This document shows, piece by piece, positions 38,563 to 50,637 of a DNA stretch of 64,000 nt. This DNA is from Aulostomus chinensis (taxonomy: Eukaryota > Chordata > Actinopteri > Syngnathiformes > Aulostomidae): contig JBBMOA010000020.1 in the NCBI GenBank assembly GCA_037954235.1, positions 22,667,177 through 22,731,176 on the forward strand, given 5' to 3'. Each line of letters begins with the position of its first letter. Position 1 is the first letter of the stretch. The position numbers were made by a program, and so were the translations under genes. The notes beneath the pieces are model-generated. The model saw nothing but the letters and a program-made list of their open reading frames with translations. It made no database searches and was not told the origin of the DNA.

Positions 38563-38608
<46 letters not shown>
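38563..38608 (+). repeat. (AC)23 tract next to the exon 2 donor
   Basis: A pure AC tract of 46 nt, beginning 7 nt after the exon 2 5' splice site. CA-rich RNA of this kind is a known hnRNP L binding sequence; an effect here is inference. Confidence 0.95.
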
Positions 38609-38613
<5 letters not shown>

Positions 38614-39690
38614 GTCAGGATTGATCTGGTGTTCCTGCCACCAGCAGCCTTGGCCTTTAGATTAGCAGTCAAAGCATCCGTCACTCGCAGCCGTCCATCT
38701 CTGGACGCCTCTAAATGTCAAATGTTTATCATACATTTGAATATTCTGTTTGTGCTTCCCACCAGTGGTTGATGTCTCTGCTGTTAATGAGAGTGATGAT
38801 GGTGGTGGTGGTGATGATGATGATGTGGGCCACCCTTCTCTCTCTCTCTCTCTCTCTCTCTCTGTCAGCGTACAGCTTAATAACTGCAAGGTGCTAATAC
38901 AAAAGCTGCTAAGAACCCAAGATGTCCTCTGGCTGTTGGAGGTTTATTAATTCAGTCGTCTAGATTTGCTCTCCGGTGGGATTCAGATAAACACTTTCAG
39001 AAACGATGTCTGTGGGAAAATCGGTGGGGTTTTATGATTGATTCAAGCCTCCTGTTTTTGTTGAGGCGACATCATTGTAGGAGGTCAAAGGTCGTGGTCA
39101 TCACACATTAAAGTGACTCCTGGGGGGGGGGGGGGGGGGTGACCTCAGGGCAATTCCTTCGGGTTTGTCTCACACGTCCACATCACATGTCCACATCACG
39201 GGTGTGTGCAACCGTGATGAAGCGCTTCTACATTCTTTGATGTGCGACGGGAGCAAAGCTTGACGTGATGATCTTTTTTTTTTTTTTTTGCTTTTTCACT
39301 CAGAAACCTAAATTTTTCATTTGTTTCTTTTCTGCTTCACTCTGATTCTGTGACTTTTACTCGTGCAGCACCTTGGCAGATGTTTTTAAATCAGCTTTAA
39401 CAGATAAAAGTTTGACTTGTTAACCTAAAAAGTTGACAAGTGACATTGTTAAAGCGGTGCTTTATTGCAGAAAATACAACACCGCATTTATTAGCCTGTT
39501 AGACATCACTTTTATAAGTGCATGTCGGCAACAAAACCAACAACAGCAGTCATGTTGGCGAAGAGTTGTGAGCGACCGGCAGGAAACGGTTTGTAGTTGT
39601 ACCACGAGGCGTAAACACTAACACTGATTATGAGCCTTTAAGATACACATTTAACAAGCATACACATAATATCGCTCCTCTTTAGCTCAC

Positions 39691-39723
<33 letters not shown>

Positions 39724-39824
39724 ACCCTTTTTAAATGATATAAGAAACAGACAATCAATATCTGACGTCAATGTTGATGTTATGGCCGACCGCCACAAAT
39801 GAATCAATGATGGGGAAATGGAGA

Positions 39825-39884
<60 letters not shown>

Positions 39885-40000
39885 CACAAAGACCGGTATC
39901 AACTGACCAAATCGGAACTGCTTCATTTTTTGGCTCGACTGTTCATGAGCAGCCTGGTGACACACACTCTATATCAGCTGTGCCTTTGGTGTGGCCTGGT

Positions 40001-40055
<55 letters not shown>
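39691..40055. repeat. Three dinucleotide tracts in alternating orientation
   Basis: (TG)n at 39691-39718, (CA)n at 39827-39881 and (GT)n at 40002-40055. The CA tract can pair with either GT neighbour, about 110-120 bp away. Confidence 0.94.
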
Positions 40056-40056
<1 letters not shown>

Positions 40057-40459
40057 TTATTTTGAGTCCCATTTTGAAGTTTAGCATTAGAAAAGTTGGA
40101 TGCAGATGGCAGAAATTGGAGGAACGACCTAAGTTTCCGTAAACACAGTTTTACATTTGATCTGGAAATGTACAAAATACAGAAACTTGTGTCACTGACA
40201 GTCTAACGAATAACTGAAAAGTGTTTTTGCTGCTGACACCCTCACAGATATTCCTACACTTTGTCTTCATCTCAATCTCTTTTGCCCGGGCAACAGCCGA
40301 GTCGACCTCCCCCTCTCCTCTGATGGTGCCTACATCACCGTCCCCTGGTGAAACCAGGCCTTCCTTGTCCAGGTCTTTCCTCCAAACCAATTACCACTTA
40401 ATTTGGACATTTTCAAAGTTTGCTGTAAATTCTTAACTCTAACATGGAAATATGGCAAC

Positions 40460-40531
40460 ATATTATTATTATTAATAATAATAATAGTAATAATTATAAT
40501 AATAATTATTATAATAATATTATTATTATTA
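40460..40531. repeat. (ATT/AAT)n tract with internal inversion
   Basis: ATT units switch to AAT units and back to ATT, so parts are mutually complementary. The Asn/Ile-rich frames over it are spurious. Confidence 0.9.
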
Positions 40532-40800
40532 CTGTTGTACAAGTTCACTGGAAACATGACCTCACCATGATGGTTCTACAAGAATCAAACAATTTCGGCA
40601 TTGTGCGCCCCATTTATTGGAATTTTTTTTTGCATTATTGCGTTCTGCAACAGGTGTGACATGTGACAGGTATGTCATCGATTCTGCTCTGTGGCGCACC
40701 CTGCTGCTCAGCTGTGGAACTTTCTGTCCACTGTGTGTTTCTCTACAGATGATGAGGCATAGCAGCAGCAGGATATTCCCCACAGGCTAGAATATGTAGA

Positions 40801-40802
<2 letters not shown>

Positions 40803-40848
<46 letters not shown>
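40803..40848 (+). repeat. (GT)n microsatellite, 46 bp
   Basis: Pure GT tract in intron 2. Confidence 0.95.
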
Positions 40849-40849
<1 letters not shown>

Positions 40850-41967
40850 TGTGTGAAGCAAACGCTGCATGTTCCTCTTCATGTTGTCTGGTTGTGCTTA
40901 GACTAGCTGGCAGGGGTGTCAGCTCAAAGCTGGTCTCAGAGCCACGTTGCTGGAGATCCCGTCCATGAAACAGTGACACCAGGATGTTGTTCAAGTACAG
41001 TTTGGTAGGTTTTTTTACTGAGCAGACAGCAGATGAAAAGGTTAAACGAAAAATCGAATTAAGAAACAACAGAAGACCCATTTTATTCAGAATCTTTCAC
41101 GTCCACAATTGTCAGGCTGGATCATGAGAGAGGAGAGAGAGTCAGACTCAAGCTGATCAGGGATCAGTTCTAATATTTGTTGGGACCGTCTCTACAGTGT
41201 TTGTGTTTTTGTGTGTACTCTTAAGTGTTAGTGTTTGAACATAGTTAATACAGTCATTTATTCTGACTAATGGGATTAATAAGAGCGGGAATTTGTTTAA
41301 TTTGTCAAGATCTCTGTCTCTCTCCCTTGACCTAATTACAGTCACGCTGAGAATATTTGTTTGGATTTCTTTAGCGTGTGTGTGTGTTTAGCGCGCTTGT
41401 GTGTGTGTGTGTGAGAGGCTGTCAGAAGGTGGTGTCTGTGACAGTTTGCCGCAGCTCTCAACGAGATAAGATGGTTTTGGTGTGTGAGAGTTGCAGCAGC
41501 CTCCACTGCTGTGCTGTTGATAAGATTGGTGTCTTGACACATAAATTCACTCGACTGCTTTCAAGTTTTCCTCTCGGGTTGTTGTTGTTTTTTCCCTCTC
41601 TTTCCTCGTTGCCCTCCCATGTGAAGGTATCGCTCTGCATCAGTGAAGCCAGCAACAGAAAAACAGTCAAATACGCACAGTATGATTAAGAAAAGAATGA
41701 ATGTGAGATGGATTTGTCAGCTGGGTGGAAGAAAAATTGAAAAGGGAAATTGTGAACTATATTTGTGGTCTCTTTGAGGAAGCGTAACAAGCTGTTAAGG
41801 CAATAATAACACATGTTCTGAAAACCTTTCAGCCTGGGGTTTTCATAAATTCTCCCCTATATGTCAGGGCGAATGCAAGGAATCCCAGTCTTATTTTTGT
41901 AATACCATAGACCCTGTTTAAGCAATCTGCAGTGCAATCCACTCAAACCAGTCCAGCAATCAATAAT

Positions 41968-42015
41968 CTGGGCACAAAGTTCAGCAAAAGCCATTAAAAG
42001 GTTGTTTTTTTGTTA
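41968..42015. repeat. Inverted partner of the SINE filler
   Basis: CTGGGCACAAAGTTCAGC and onward through GGTTG and a T7 run to GTTA. It is the reverse complement of 43839-43885 with a single 1-nt indel, 1.82 kb away. It sits in otherwise unique-looking sequence, so it is probably the donor. Confidence 0.8.
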
Positions 42016-43405
42016 TTCTCTAAATAAATTGCCAGGAATGCAGCCAATCACGGTGCCCCTCCCTGCAAAAGCTAAGCTCATGTTCTTGATGTCGGGGGGG
42101 GGGGGGGGGGGGGATTCTTCAGGTTTTCAGAAGGTCATTGCTGAACTCTCTCATTCCCGGAGGCAAACGCTCCACCATGTTTGCTCCGTCGAGAGGCGTT
42201 GCTATGACGTTTTGCACGGCCCCCAAGTAGGAAGGCCCCGACCAACTGCCTGACCACACCTCTGTTTCGGATGAATTCAACCATGGGCGCACAAATGTGC
42301 ACTGGTGTATTTGCTGTTTGAACAACCTGCATCACCCTGCACACATCCAACGTGGGTGCAGGGCTGGAAAAGGACGACCGCCTCAGTCGGAACCGCGCAG
42401 GGGCTCCGCTCTGCTCTACTCAACGCAAGATGAACGAAAGACAGTTTTCCCACTGTATGAATGCAGTGCACACAACTGTCACAAAGTCTTGAACCATGTT
42501 TTTTGCCCGCTGTTTTGTTTTTATTAAAAGTTTCTTGAGACTTGACCCCAGAAGCCTCCTGGGTACAATGCCAACACCCGCCTTACTGGGGCTTCTGCAT
42601 TATACAGTGCAGAGATTTACAGGCTCATTTTTAATGATTGCCTTCTCGTGTTTAATGAGGAAATTCAATCAGCTTTGTGTAAATTCCATCCACTGTTTCA
42701 TTCCAGGAATTTATCATACGTAAATGGAGGCAGAGCGAGGAAGGCGGCTGTGTGAATACTAATTGTAAGATTAGCCTGTTCAACTCTGTGTGTGTTAGCC
42801 TTGCGCTCTGCTACAGTGTCTCTGTCCGTCCGTATGTCTGCGCCACAGCAGAGTAAATAGGTTTTAGCTGGCCGCCCCTCCATCAGTAAATAAGACAGCT
42901 TGGCCTCGGGGGCCTTGTGCTTCCAACTCCTATGGAATATGATTTATAATGATGATATTAGCTTGACCTGGAGACCTGGATAATGCGATGAAGCTAGTTT
43001 CAATACCCGAGGCCCTTCCCTGTATACACAGTCAGTAAGTTTGCTTGCCAGTTCACCTTCTGTTAAAGTAATAAGAGACTGCAAACCCTTTCAAAATGAT
43101 CAGCTATTGATAAAGACGCAAGTATATCCTGGCTGATCTGATCCATTAAATTCAGTCTTCTTTTTTTTTAAGCTTTGTGGTGTTGAACAGAGAGCAGGTT
43201 CTCAGCCTTGGGCTCATTAACAAGAGAACTGGATCTGGTGTCGTGACATTGAGAATGTTGATATGAGGTCAGAGAGAGTTGCCTTTGGACGAAGACCGGA
43301 CGAAACTACGGAGCCGCAACACTTGTCTGGACACATGAGGAGACGGAGCTGATACCGTCTCAGCCTGAGGAGTTTTCTACAGGGACGCTGCTGGTTAACT
43401 TCTTT

Positions 43406-43406
<1 letters not shown>

Positions 43407-43473
<67 letters not shown>
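43407..43473 (+). repeat. (GT)n microsatellite, 67 bp, one TT interruption
   Basis: GT tract in intron 2 broken once by GTTTG near 43441-43445, about 300 bp left of the SINE. Confidence 0.95.
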
Positions 43474-43474
<1 letters not shown>

Positions 43475-43780
43475 TGCAGAAGGTGAACTGGGTGAAAATG
43501 TGATGGTAACTCAGCTGAAAGGGGGCACATCACTACCTCGCCTTCCAGAGTAGCTCTTCCTCAGTCAATAAATAGATTCTTCCCCAGCTGTTGTAAACTG
43601 GAACAAAGACAGGAGTCTGATTAAATGACCTTTACTTCACCTCGAACTGCAGCTCGAACGCTACTGTACGCCAGTGAACAGGGCTGAGGCGTACAGCTTC
43701 TCACGGGTGTCTTGCCGCTGCTCAGTAACGAGCGATGCCCAAAGCCGAGGTATCAGGACTGGATGGTTGAATCCCAACTC

Positions 43781-44203
43781 CATCCATCCTTCCATTGTCT
43801 TCCACTTGTTCCTATTAAGGGTTGCGTTCCTATTAAGGTAACAAAAAACAACCTTTTAATGGCTTTTGCTGAACTTTGTGCCCAGTCTATCCCAGCGGCC
43901 ACGGGCGAGAGGTGGGGTTCACCCTGGATGGGTCACCAGTCCATGGCAGGGCCAACACATAGAGACAGACAACCATTGGCTCTCCCAGCCACACCTACGG
44001 TCAATTTAGAGTCTGGATTAACCTGGTCCCTCTTGATGTCTTTGGACTGTGGAGGAAGCTGGAGTACCAGAGAGAACCCAGCAGGAACAGGGAGAACATG
44101 CAGACTCCACATAGAAAGATCCTGTACCCAAGCCAGGGCTCAAACCCGGAACCTTCTTGCTGTGAGGCGACAGCGCTGACCACTGCACCACCGTGCCGCC
44201 TGG
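43781..44203 (-). mobile_element. tRNA-headed SINE with 13-bp target-site duplication
   Basis: Flanked by identical TGAATCCCAACTC at 43768-43780 and 44204-44216. Read on the minus strand, it starts GGCGGCACGGTGGTGCAGTG. It has an A-box-like TGGTGCAGTGG (+ strand 44180-44190) and a B-box-like GGTTTGAGCCC (44136-44146) at tRNA-like spacing. It ends in a GGATGGATG tail next to the duplication. The body includes the familiar fish words GAACATGC and GTCTTTGGACTGTGGAGGAA on the + strand. The structure fits retroposition by a LINE. A 59-bp foreign filler interrupts it at 43827-43885. The open frame over it (43712-44179) is not a gene. Confidence 0.8.
43827..43885. repeat. Templated filler inside the SINE
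   Basis: This segment breaks the SINE between GGGTTGCG and TCTATCCCAGC. It has two parts. First, a repeat of the adjacent 12-mer TTCCTATTAAGG (43809-43820, again 43827-43838). Second, 47 bases at 43839-43885 that are the reverse complement of 41968-42015, differing by one T in a T run. It looks like a template-switch insertion. Confidence 0.75.
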
Positions 44204-45395
44204 TGAATCCCAACTCAGTAAGATGAATCAACAGGAGGACAGATAAAGAGGTCTGCAGGAGGTGTGCGCTGGGCGTGTGTTTGAGAGAGATTCTTAGGGC
44301 AGTTGGTAGGGTCTTCCACCTTCTTGACACCACCAGTGACACCAGTCTGGACTGGGATTGCCATGCATGTTGGGGTGGTACTGCCAGGTGGTGTTGGAGG
44401 AGTGCATGTCCACCAACAACTGCAAGTCTGACTGAGTTTATGAACTGGGTTTTTTTGTTTTGGTTTGGTTTTCCGCTAGTGTTCTACGATGTTGTGCTTG
44501 GCATCGTTGTTAGGTATGACTGTTGGAGTGTTCTAATGACTGCTGCTGCAGACCAAATTAACCCTCGGGGATAATCAAGATTCCTGGAACCTTGAAGGAC
44601 CCAGAGGCTTCAGTGGCATCTGCAACGTTTTCTCAAAAAAAAAAAAAAAAAAACAGATGCTGAGCCACTTTCTGGACCTTGAGGTTTTGCTAGAATACAT
44701 TTTATCAGAGGATAATACAGTAGATTTTCTTCAGGCATCTCTGTTTTCCTGCAAATCCTCCCAAAAAGCCATCTGGCTTCTCTATTCATCTCTTCTCCCA
44801 ACTACTTTGGCGGACAACAAACTATGATTCTGAAGCTTTTTATAACAAAAAAAAAAAAAAAACAACCCCAGACTAAATTAGCTTTTTCTCAGCCAAGCAC
44901 TTCAGGTACAAACAGAAACATATGAGGAAGAAGATGCTCCCAAGTCCAAATGTAGGCAGCTGTGTGAACTCCGGCGAGTCCTCCGTCAGAGGGAAGCATA
45001 CTGGTTGTGCTGGGAATCAACCAAATGTTCAAAAGGTCAAGATGCTGATTAAATGACTCTGAAGAAATTTGCAGAGGCGATTGAGTTGTGTAAGGTTCTA
45101 AGTGGTGGGAGGAAGGCTTTTACTAAGAGCCAACATGCATTTGTCTAAATTTGTGTGCTAATCAGAGACTTGGCGGAGGAGCAGGATGAAGCTAACCTGT
45201 TTAGCTCCTATTAGCTTACCGGCGTGCAGAGACGAGCATCTCTCACCCACGATCCTGTGGGCTCATTTGACTGCAGTTGTGGGTTGGTTATCTTGTGGTA
45301 GCCAGGTTTTTTTTCCCCCCTTAAAACATCATATTTGTGCATCGTATTTCCGTATGAATAAATATCTTACTTTCCAGCCCCGTTTTACAGCCACA

Positions 45396-45650
45396 GTCAA
45401 ACATTTGCATGCTTCAGATTCTTCAACATCAGGATTTGCTGCTTTGTCATTTGTGAGTCAAAGTTCAGGGTCTTTTCAACTGTTTGATGACCCAGAGTAG
45501 CTATTTGACCACATAAAAGTGTCGGATTTGGGAATTTGAGACTTTTAAATCTTTGTCTTTTGTCTTTAATCTGTAAATCTACTGTATAGATCACCGCGAA
45601 AGACGAATCGACAGATGAATCGATGAAAATAATCACAAGTTGCAGCCCCT
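45396..45650 (-). mobile_element. Diverged teleost MITE-like repeat, copy 2 with terminal end
   Basis: On the minus strand the element begins AGGGGCTGCAACTTGTGATT at 45650, followed by alternating ATCGATT/CGATTC words. This is the pattern of the widespread fish MITE with AGGGCTGCAAC termini. Its distal part matches copy 1 at 7591. No second terminus is seen, so it is truncated. The class (hAT-like) is recalled, not demonstrated. Confidence 0.5.
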
Positions 45651-48158
45651 CAAGGGGCCCATGTATGTGTGATGGGATTAAGAAATGTGAAAGTTTTCAA
45701 TTATTTCATGAACACAATGTACCGTACCTGTTTATTTACCCTGGGCTGTTTCGAGACATGAAGTATGAATGTTGGGCAAAACCGTACGATTGAATTGTAA
45801 CGGCAACAACAAATCGGTCCATCCAAAGGTGCCTATCAATTTTCAAGTGTGGGTGGAAAGCGCAAGCTAAATTCAACCTTTAGAAAAAGGAGAATAAAAA
45901 TGATGATTAACCCAGAATACATCTGAGGAGTTGAAACAAGGCTGAATAATTCTCTGACAACTCAAGGCAGCTGAGTGACTCATTTAATGAACTCATCCAC
46001 TGCTTCCATGTCAGTGACTAGACCTTCCTTGTTGTCATCCGCTTCCTCTTGCTGCTTTTAAGTAAGATTTGAGAAATACAGTGATTGTGAAGAGCAATAT
46101 TGATATTTTATGTCTTCCAAGTATAACCAGCGTGAGTGGAGACGAGCTTCCTGTCTCCTGAGAGGCTGCACATTTACCCTGTTTGCTAAAATTAAATACA
46201 CCTCCAGGCGATGAAGGCATCCATCTCCCCTCCTGTCGTCTCCACTCCCTCCGTCCTTCAAAGCTCCACTCAGCTGTCTATAATCCCTACACTTCCACTG
46301 AGGCGCATCCACAAGTACATCTTTGTATTTCCACATCTAATGTGGGTCAAATTGTGTTGTGTTATCGCAGGTTTGCTAGCATGCTAACAGCCAACACGCT
46401 GTGCTTCAGAGGCTCCGACCTGCTAAATATAATGTGGGAAAAGATGTGTGGTAAAAAGGGCAGAAATATCCGACAGGCGTTTTTGGCGTAGCATAGTGAA
46501 GCCTGTGGGGTTCCACTACTCTTTAATTGACACTGTTGACGGGCTGCAGACCAGCCAAACAAGATTGAAGTATAGATTCTCATTGCCCGGGCTTGACTCA
46601 CATTCTACCCGAGTTGGAAGGCGTTCGTGCGTTCACCCGACCGAAAGAACTCCCCAATGGATGTGTACGTGTCCGTCTTCTGTCTGAAATAAACTCATTC
46701 GACTGGGCTGCAGCACATGAAAGGTCACTACTGATGTCTCTTGTTACTGCAAAGACGAAAAAAGGCAGGGATTTTTTTCTTTTATTTAGGTCATTTGCCA
46801 TCTATCCCAGTTTGACCTGGACCGGGCCCCTGGAGAGCAGTGTTGATGTCCTTTTTTTGTGTGTAAACTAAGTTGCCATCTGCCTTGTTGGTTCAGGCTC
46901 TGGGCTGTCGAAAAAAATCGGACATCGCCAAAAACACCAAGGGTTTAGTTTCTACTAAAAGTTACTACTTCCTACTCTTTCTCGGCGGTATTCCTGGTGA
47001 CGCACTCATGCTTTATCTGTTTTTATGGAAAGTATGAGTCCATTTGTAATCAAGTTCTTTAAATTTGTATTTGGCCATGTCCTCCCCAGGTCCTTGGATG
47101 AGCAAGGTTGAGCAGGTATTTAGTCTGAATACAAGACTGAAAAACATGACGTGCATGAAAATGCAGCAGTAAAACCAAGCTGACATCACCACAGACTCCA
47201 GCCTCCAAAATAACCACAAAAACACTAATCCGAGGAAAGATGCGGTTGAACTGCCAGAGTCTGATATCTGGTTTCTCTTTCCTCCCGATGAAAGTCGCCT
47301 TGAAATGAATCTCAAACTAAGATGAATCTCAAAATAAAGGTAACTGAACAGAGATCGTGCAGATAGAATCCAACTCGCGCTCGCTTTGCCTTTGCTGCCG
47401 TCTTCAAACCAGGTGGATTCAGAAGCACCGTGGTCTAATGAAGGCACTTCTACATTTTCTTTTTTTGCCAGTAACTTTCTTAACAGCTTGTTCTGGATTC
47501 ACAAAGCTTGGTGTTAGAGCAGTTCAGGGTGAAGAACTGCTTCCACAGACACGGCAGTAGATTCGACCAGGGTGGAATTGGATACTCGCAGACTGATCGC
47601 TCCCCAGTCATGTCCAATTAATGCCGGCCACACACGACGGGATAATTAGGCCAGTTTGGGGTCCAATTCCATCCTCTCGACAATTGCTGGGGCGTTCCCG
47701 GCTCAAGGCCAGTCGGAAACACTTACATGCCCAGATGATCTAGTAATGAACTGGGTACAGAGCCGATCTTTAATCTGCTCACACACCCGTCTGGACCTCC
47801 CAGATCACTTCAGACTTGGGATTTTAAATTGGGAAGATTATGCCAATGAGAGAGCAGTTCTGGAGCAGTTCACGGTCACTCGATGCTGCTGTTGAGAAAG
47901 AGAGAGAGAGGGTAAAAACTCCCTTAGTTTATATTCACATTGTACTTTCACATCCTTTTAAAACTTTTTCCTGGACAGCTGAATAGATCCAAGGCTACAG
48001 GCGGTGTGAAGAAGGTAAAGGGCCGGTGTACCTCCTGGGTTACAGGCGTTTCAGTGGAGGTTATCTGCTGGGTCGGGCCTGAGGGGGTTTAAAAGGCCAC
48101 TGGATGAATGGCCAGCTCTGCGTCGGGTGCTGCTAGGCTTTCCTGATGGTTTCTTTGT

Positions 48159-48159
<1 letters not shown>

Positions 48160-48219
<60 letters not shown>
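48160..48219 (+). repeat. (GT)n microsatellite, 60 bp
   Basis: Pure GT tract in intron 2. Confidence 0.95.
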
Positions 48220-48221
<2 letters not shown>

Positions 48222-50559
48222 TCCCGTCTCCCGCGGCCTTTCCTCCATGCCAATACTCTCAGTGGCTTTTCTGCTCCCTTCGTGTGGAGTGACTGATGCA
48301 CTCCTCGTATCACTTTACAGAAGTGACAGGAGAAAGCCTCTCTATGCATTTACTCTTGACCTTCTCGTTTTCTCAAGTGCGCTTCCCTAAAATCAATCGC
48401 TAAAGTCAGGCACGGTTACGCGGAGATCAACAGAAGCACCGTGCTGCCACCGTCACTATTTAAAGACCCATTTTGCTCATTTTTGGTACCCACTTATAAT
48501 TTTAAAAGTCATTTTCCTGGTCCTTCTGTTACTATGACTGCCCCAGTGACAAGCTTTCCTGTTCCAAAATGTACCGTTCTGCTTATTCCTCCACACACGG
48601 AGTGGGTGTTTGGTTGCAACAAGCTTCCTGCCAGAAACTGATTTGGTTTATTTGTTTAATCCTGCACAGATGTCTAGTCAACCACGGTCTATTACACAAT
48701 TATATTTCTCCCAGCTGGCTTTTGCTTTTCTTAATTTGGACTTAGTCCTCGATTCATTAACAGTTCAGCCAGTACAATTAACATAAAATCAACCTGAATA
48801 ACTGTTTGGCGGCTTTGTTCATCCTGTAATACATCTCTAATATTCAGACATGAGTGTGTCTGCGGTGAAAGTTCAAGGGGTTGCAGTCCTCCCTAGAAAT
48901 ATTGTGAAAATAACAGAGAAATTATAATTTTCCTTTTGCAGTTTATACCAAATTGAGTGGGAGTCTTGGGCCAGAGACTACATTTGTGCTCCCAGATGCT
49001 TTTTAGAGCAGCCCCCCCCCCAATTCGTTGCCATTAAAAACAAACAAACTATAAAATTTTAATTTCAGTTCATTGAAGGTTGGACTACATGGCAACATAC
49101 TCGGGGTCCCAGTTTGGATGGGCTCGTCGGTGACATTTCCCATTGAATTTACAGAACTGTTAATGTACCGTGATACGTAACGTCACATAATTATATATAC
49201 CATGAGAGTAATTTGTCCTTATCACCACCCCTAACAAGTTGGAGCTGGTATATTGGACTGTACTAAAGCTCTCTCTAGCACTTATGATGTTTTATTCATG
49301 GGTTTTGAATGTATAATTATTAGTAATATTACTGTAGGCAAGCTCATGTAGCAGTCGTTCCGAATCAAAGAACTTCCCAGGAAAACTCTGGTGGAACTGT
49401 AATATTCTGACAGTGTTTTCCTCAGAGGCACTCCCTCTTTTTAATTTAGGTGTTTATTTTTTAACCGTAACAACTTCAGCTGAAGGATGATGAATCGATG
49501 CCAATTCAAATGAATTTCCACCATTTTTGAATATCAAAGTCGTAAGTTAGTGAGATCAATGCATTTCTCGATAAACTCTCGCTAATAAAAAGCCCTGTGT
49601 CCCATCCCTGCAGAAATATGGCTTGGTCCACCTCAGAACGGGTCGGGAGCCCGGGTTGCGCACCTCCTTTGCTCTTTGCAGGTGGAAGGCAAAGCCTGTA
49701 GCATCGATTTGCCAGCCAACAGCTTAAGCTGTACACGCAGAGGTCACTTTACAGTAGAAGTGTCAGTCATCGATCTGTAATTTTTTATTTCAGACTGCCG
49801 CTCCGTCTGCGTGCCGTCCTGCAACCTCTCAGCTCCTCCGTTCCCTGCCGTTTCTGATTCAATCAATGTCACTTCTGCTGTCATTGTTGCTGATTCTCGT
49901 CTCCTCCTCGCGGGCTCCTTGTTGCTTCTGCTCTCCCTGCCCGCGTCTGTCCACGCATTCACACGCCAGCGCTTTTACTGCGACGGCAATTAGGTTTTTC
50001 TGTTTGACCAAAGGATCTCACTGTTTTCAGAATATTGGCATTAACTTGGTACCATAGCATTGGTCCATGTGATGTTTGCGGCCGTGGCGCGCGGGCACAG
50101 TCTGTGAGACTTCAACAAGTAGAGGTATTTGAACTCAACGTGAAGTGAATACAGCAGCACTTCTGACCGGGCCCGCCTGCCTCTCCTGCTGCCACGAAGG
50201 CCAACTGCAGCTCTTCTTCTTGGTCACAACCCCATCGTTGTGCCAAATTTGATTCTACATCCCCCATCGTGCCAGCCTCAGAGGCCCGAACTGTCACAAG
50301 CAGGGCTAAAAATATTGTGGGTTTCACCAGTCGAGACAACTGAATGGGTTTTTTTTTGTGTGTGTGTGTGACTTTTAACATTTTTTTTATTTTTTTTTTT
50401 ATTTCCAGACAAGTCATTTACTTGGTTATATAATTTGACATTGAGTCCTTGGCTGTAGCCGCTGCTCCCACACAGCATTGTGTGAGTCTGAATCAGATAT
50501 TCAATCTCTGTAATTGAAATGGATGGAGCAATTCTGCCACGGCCTTCCCTCAGGTTTTC

Positions 50560-50561
<2 letters not shown>

Positions 50562-50604
<43 letters not shown>

Positions 50605-50637
50605 GTGCGTGTGTGTGTGTGTGTGCGTGTGTGCGTG
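50562..50637 (+). repeat. (GT)n with GC interruptions, 76 bp
   Basis: GT tract with several GTGC variants in its right half, suggesting an older, stabilised microsatellite. Confidence 0.93.

Noticed and set aside
40911..40930. Second hAT terminus (CAGGGGTGTCAG)
   Set aside because: The similarity to CAGGGGTGTCAAA ends stops after about 11 bases, with no following element sequence.
43712..44179. 155-codon frame as a coding gene
   Set aside because: It lies almost wholly over the SINE and its filler; the sequence is explained by the repeat.
47013..47447. 144-codon minus-strand frame with hydrophobic stretches
   Set aside because: No family similarity that I recognise and no splice context; hydrophobic runs arise easily from AT-rich DNA.
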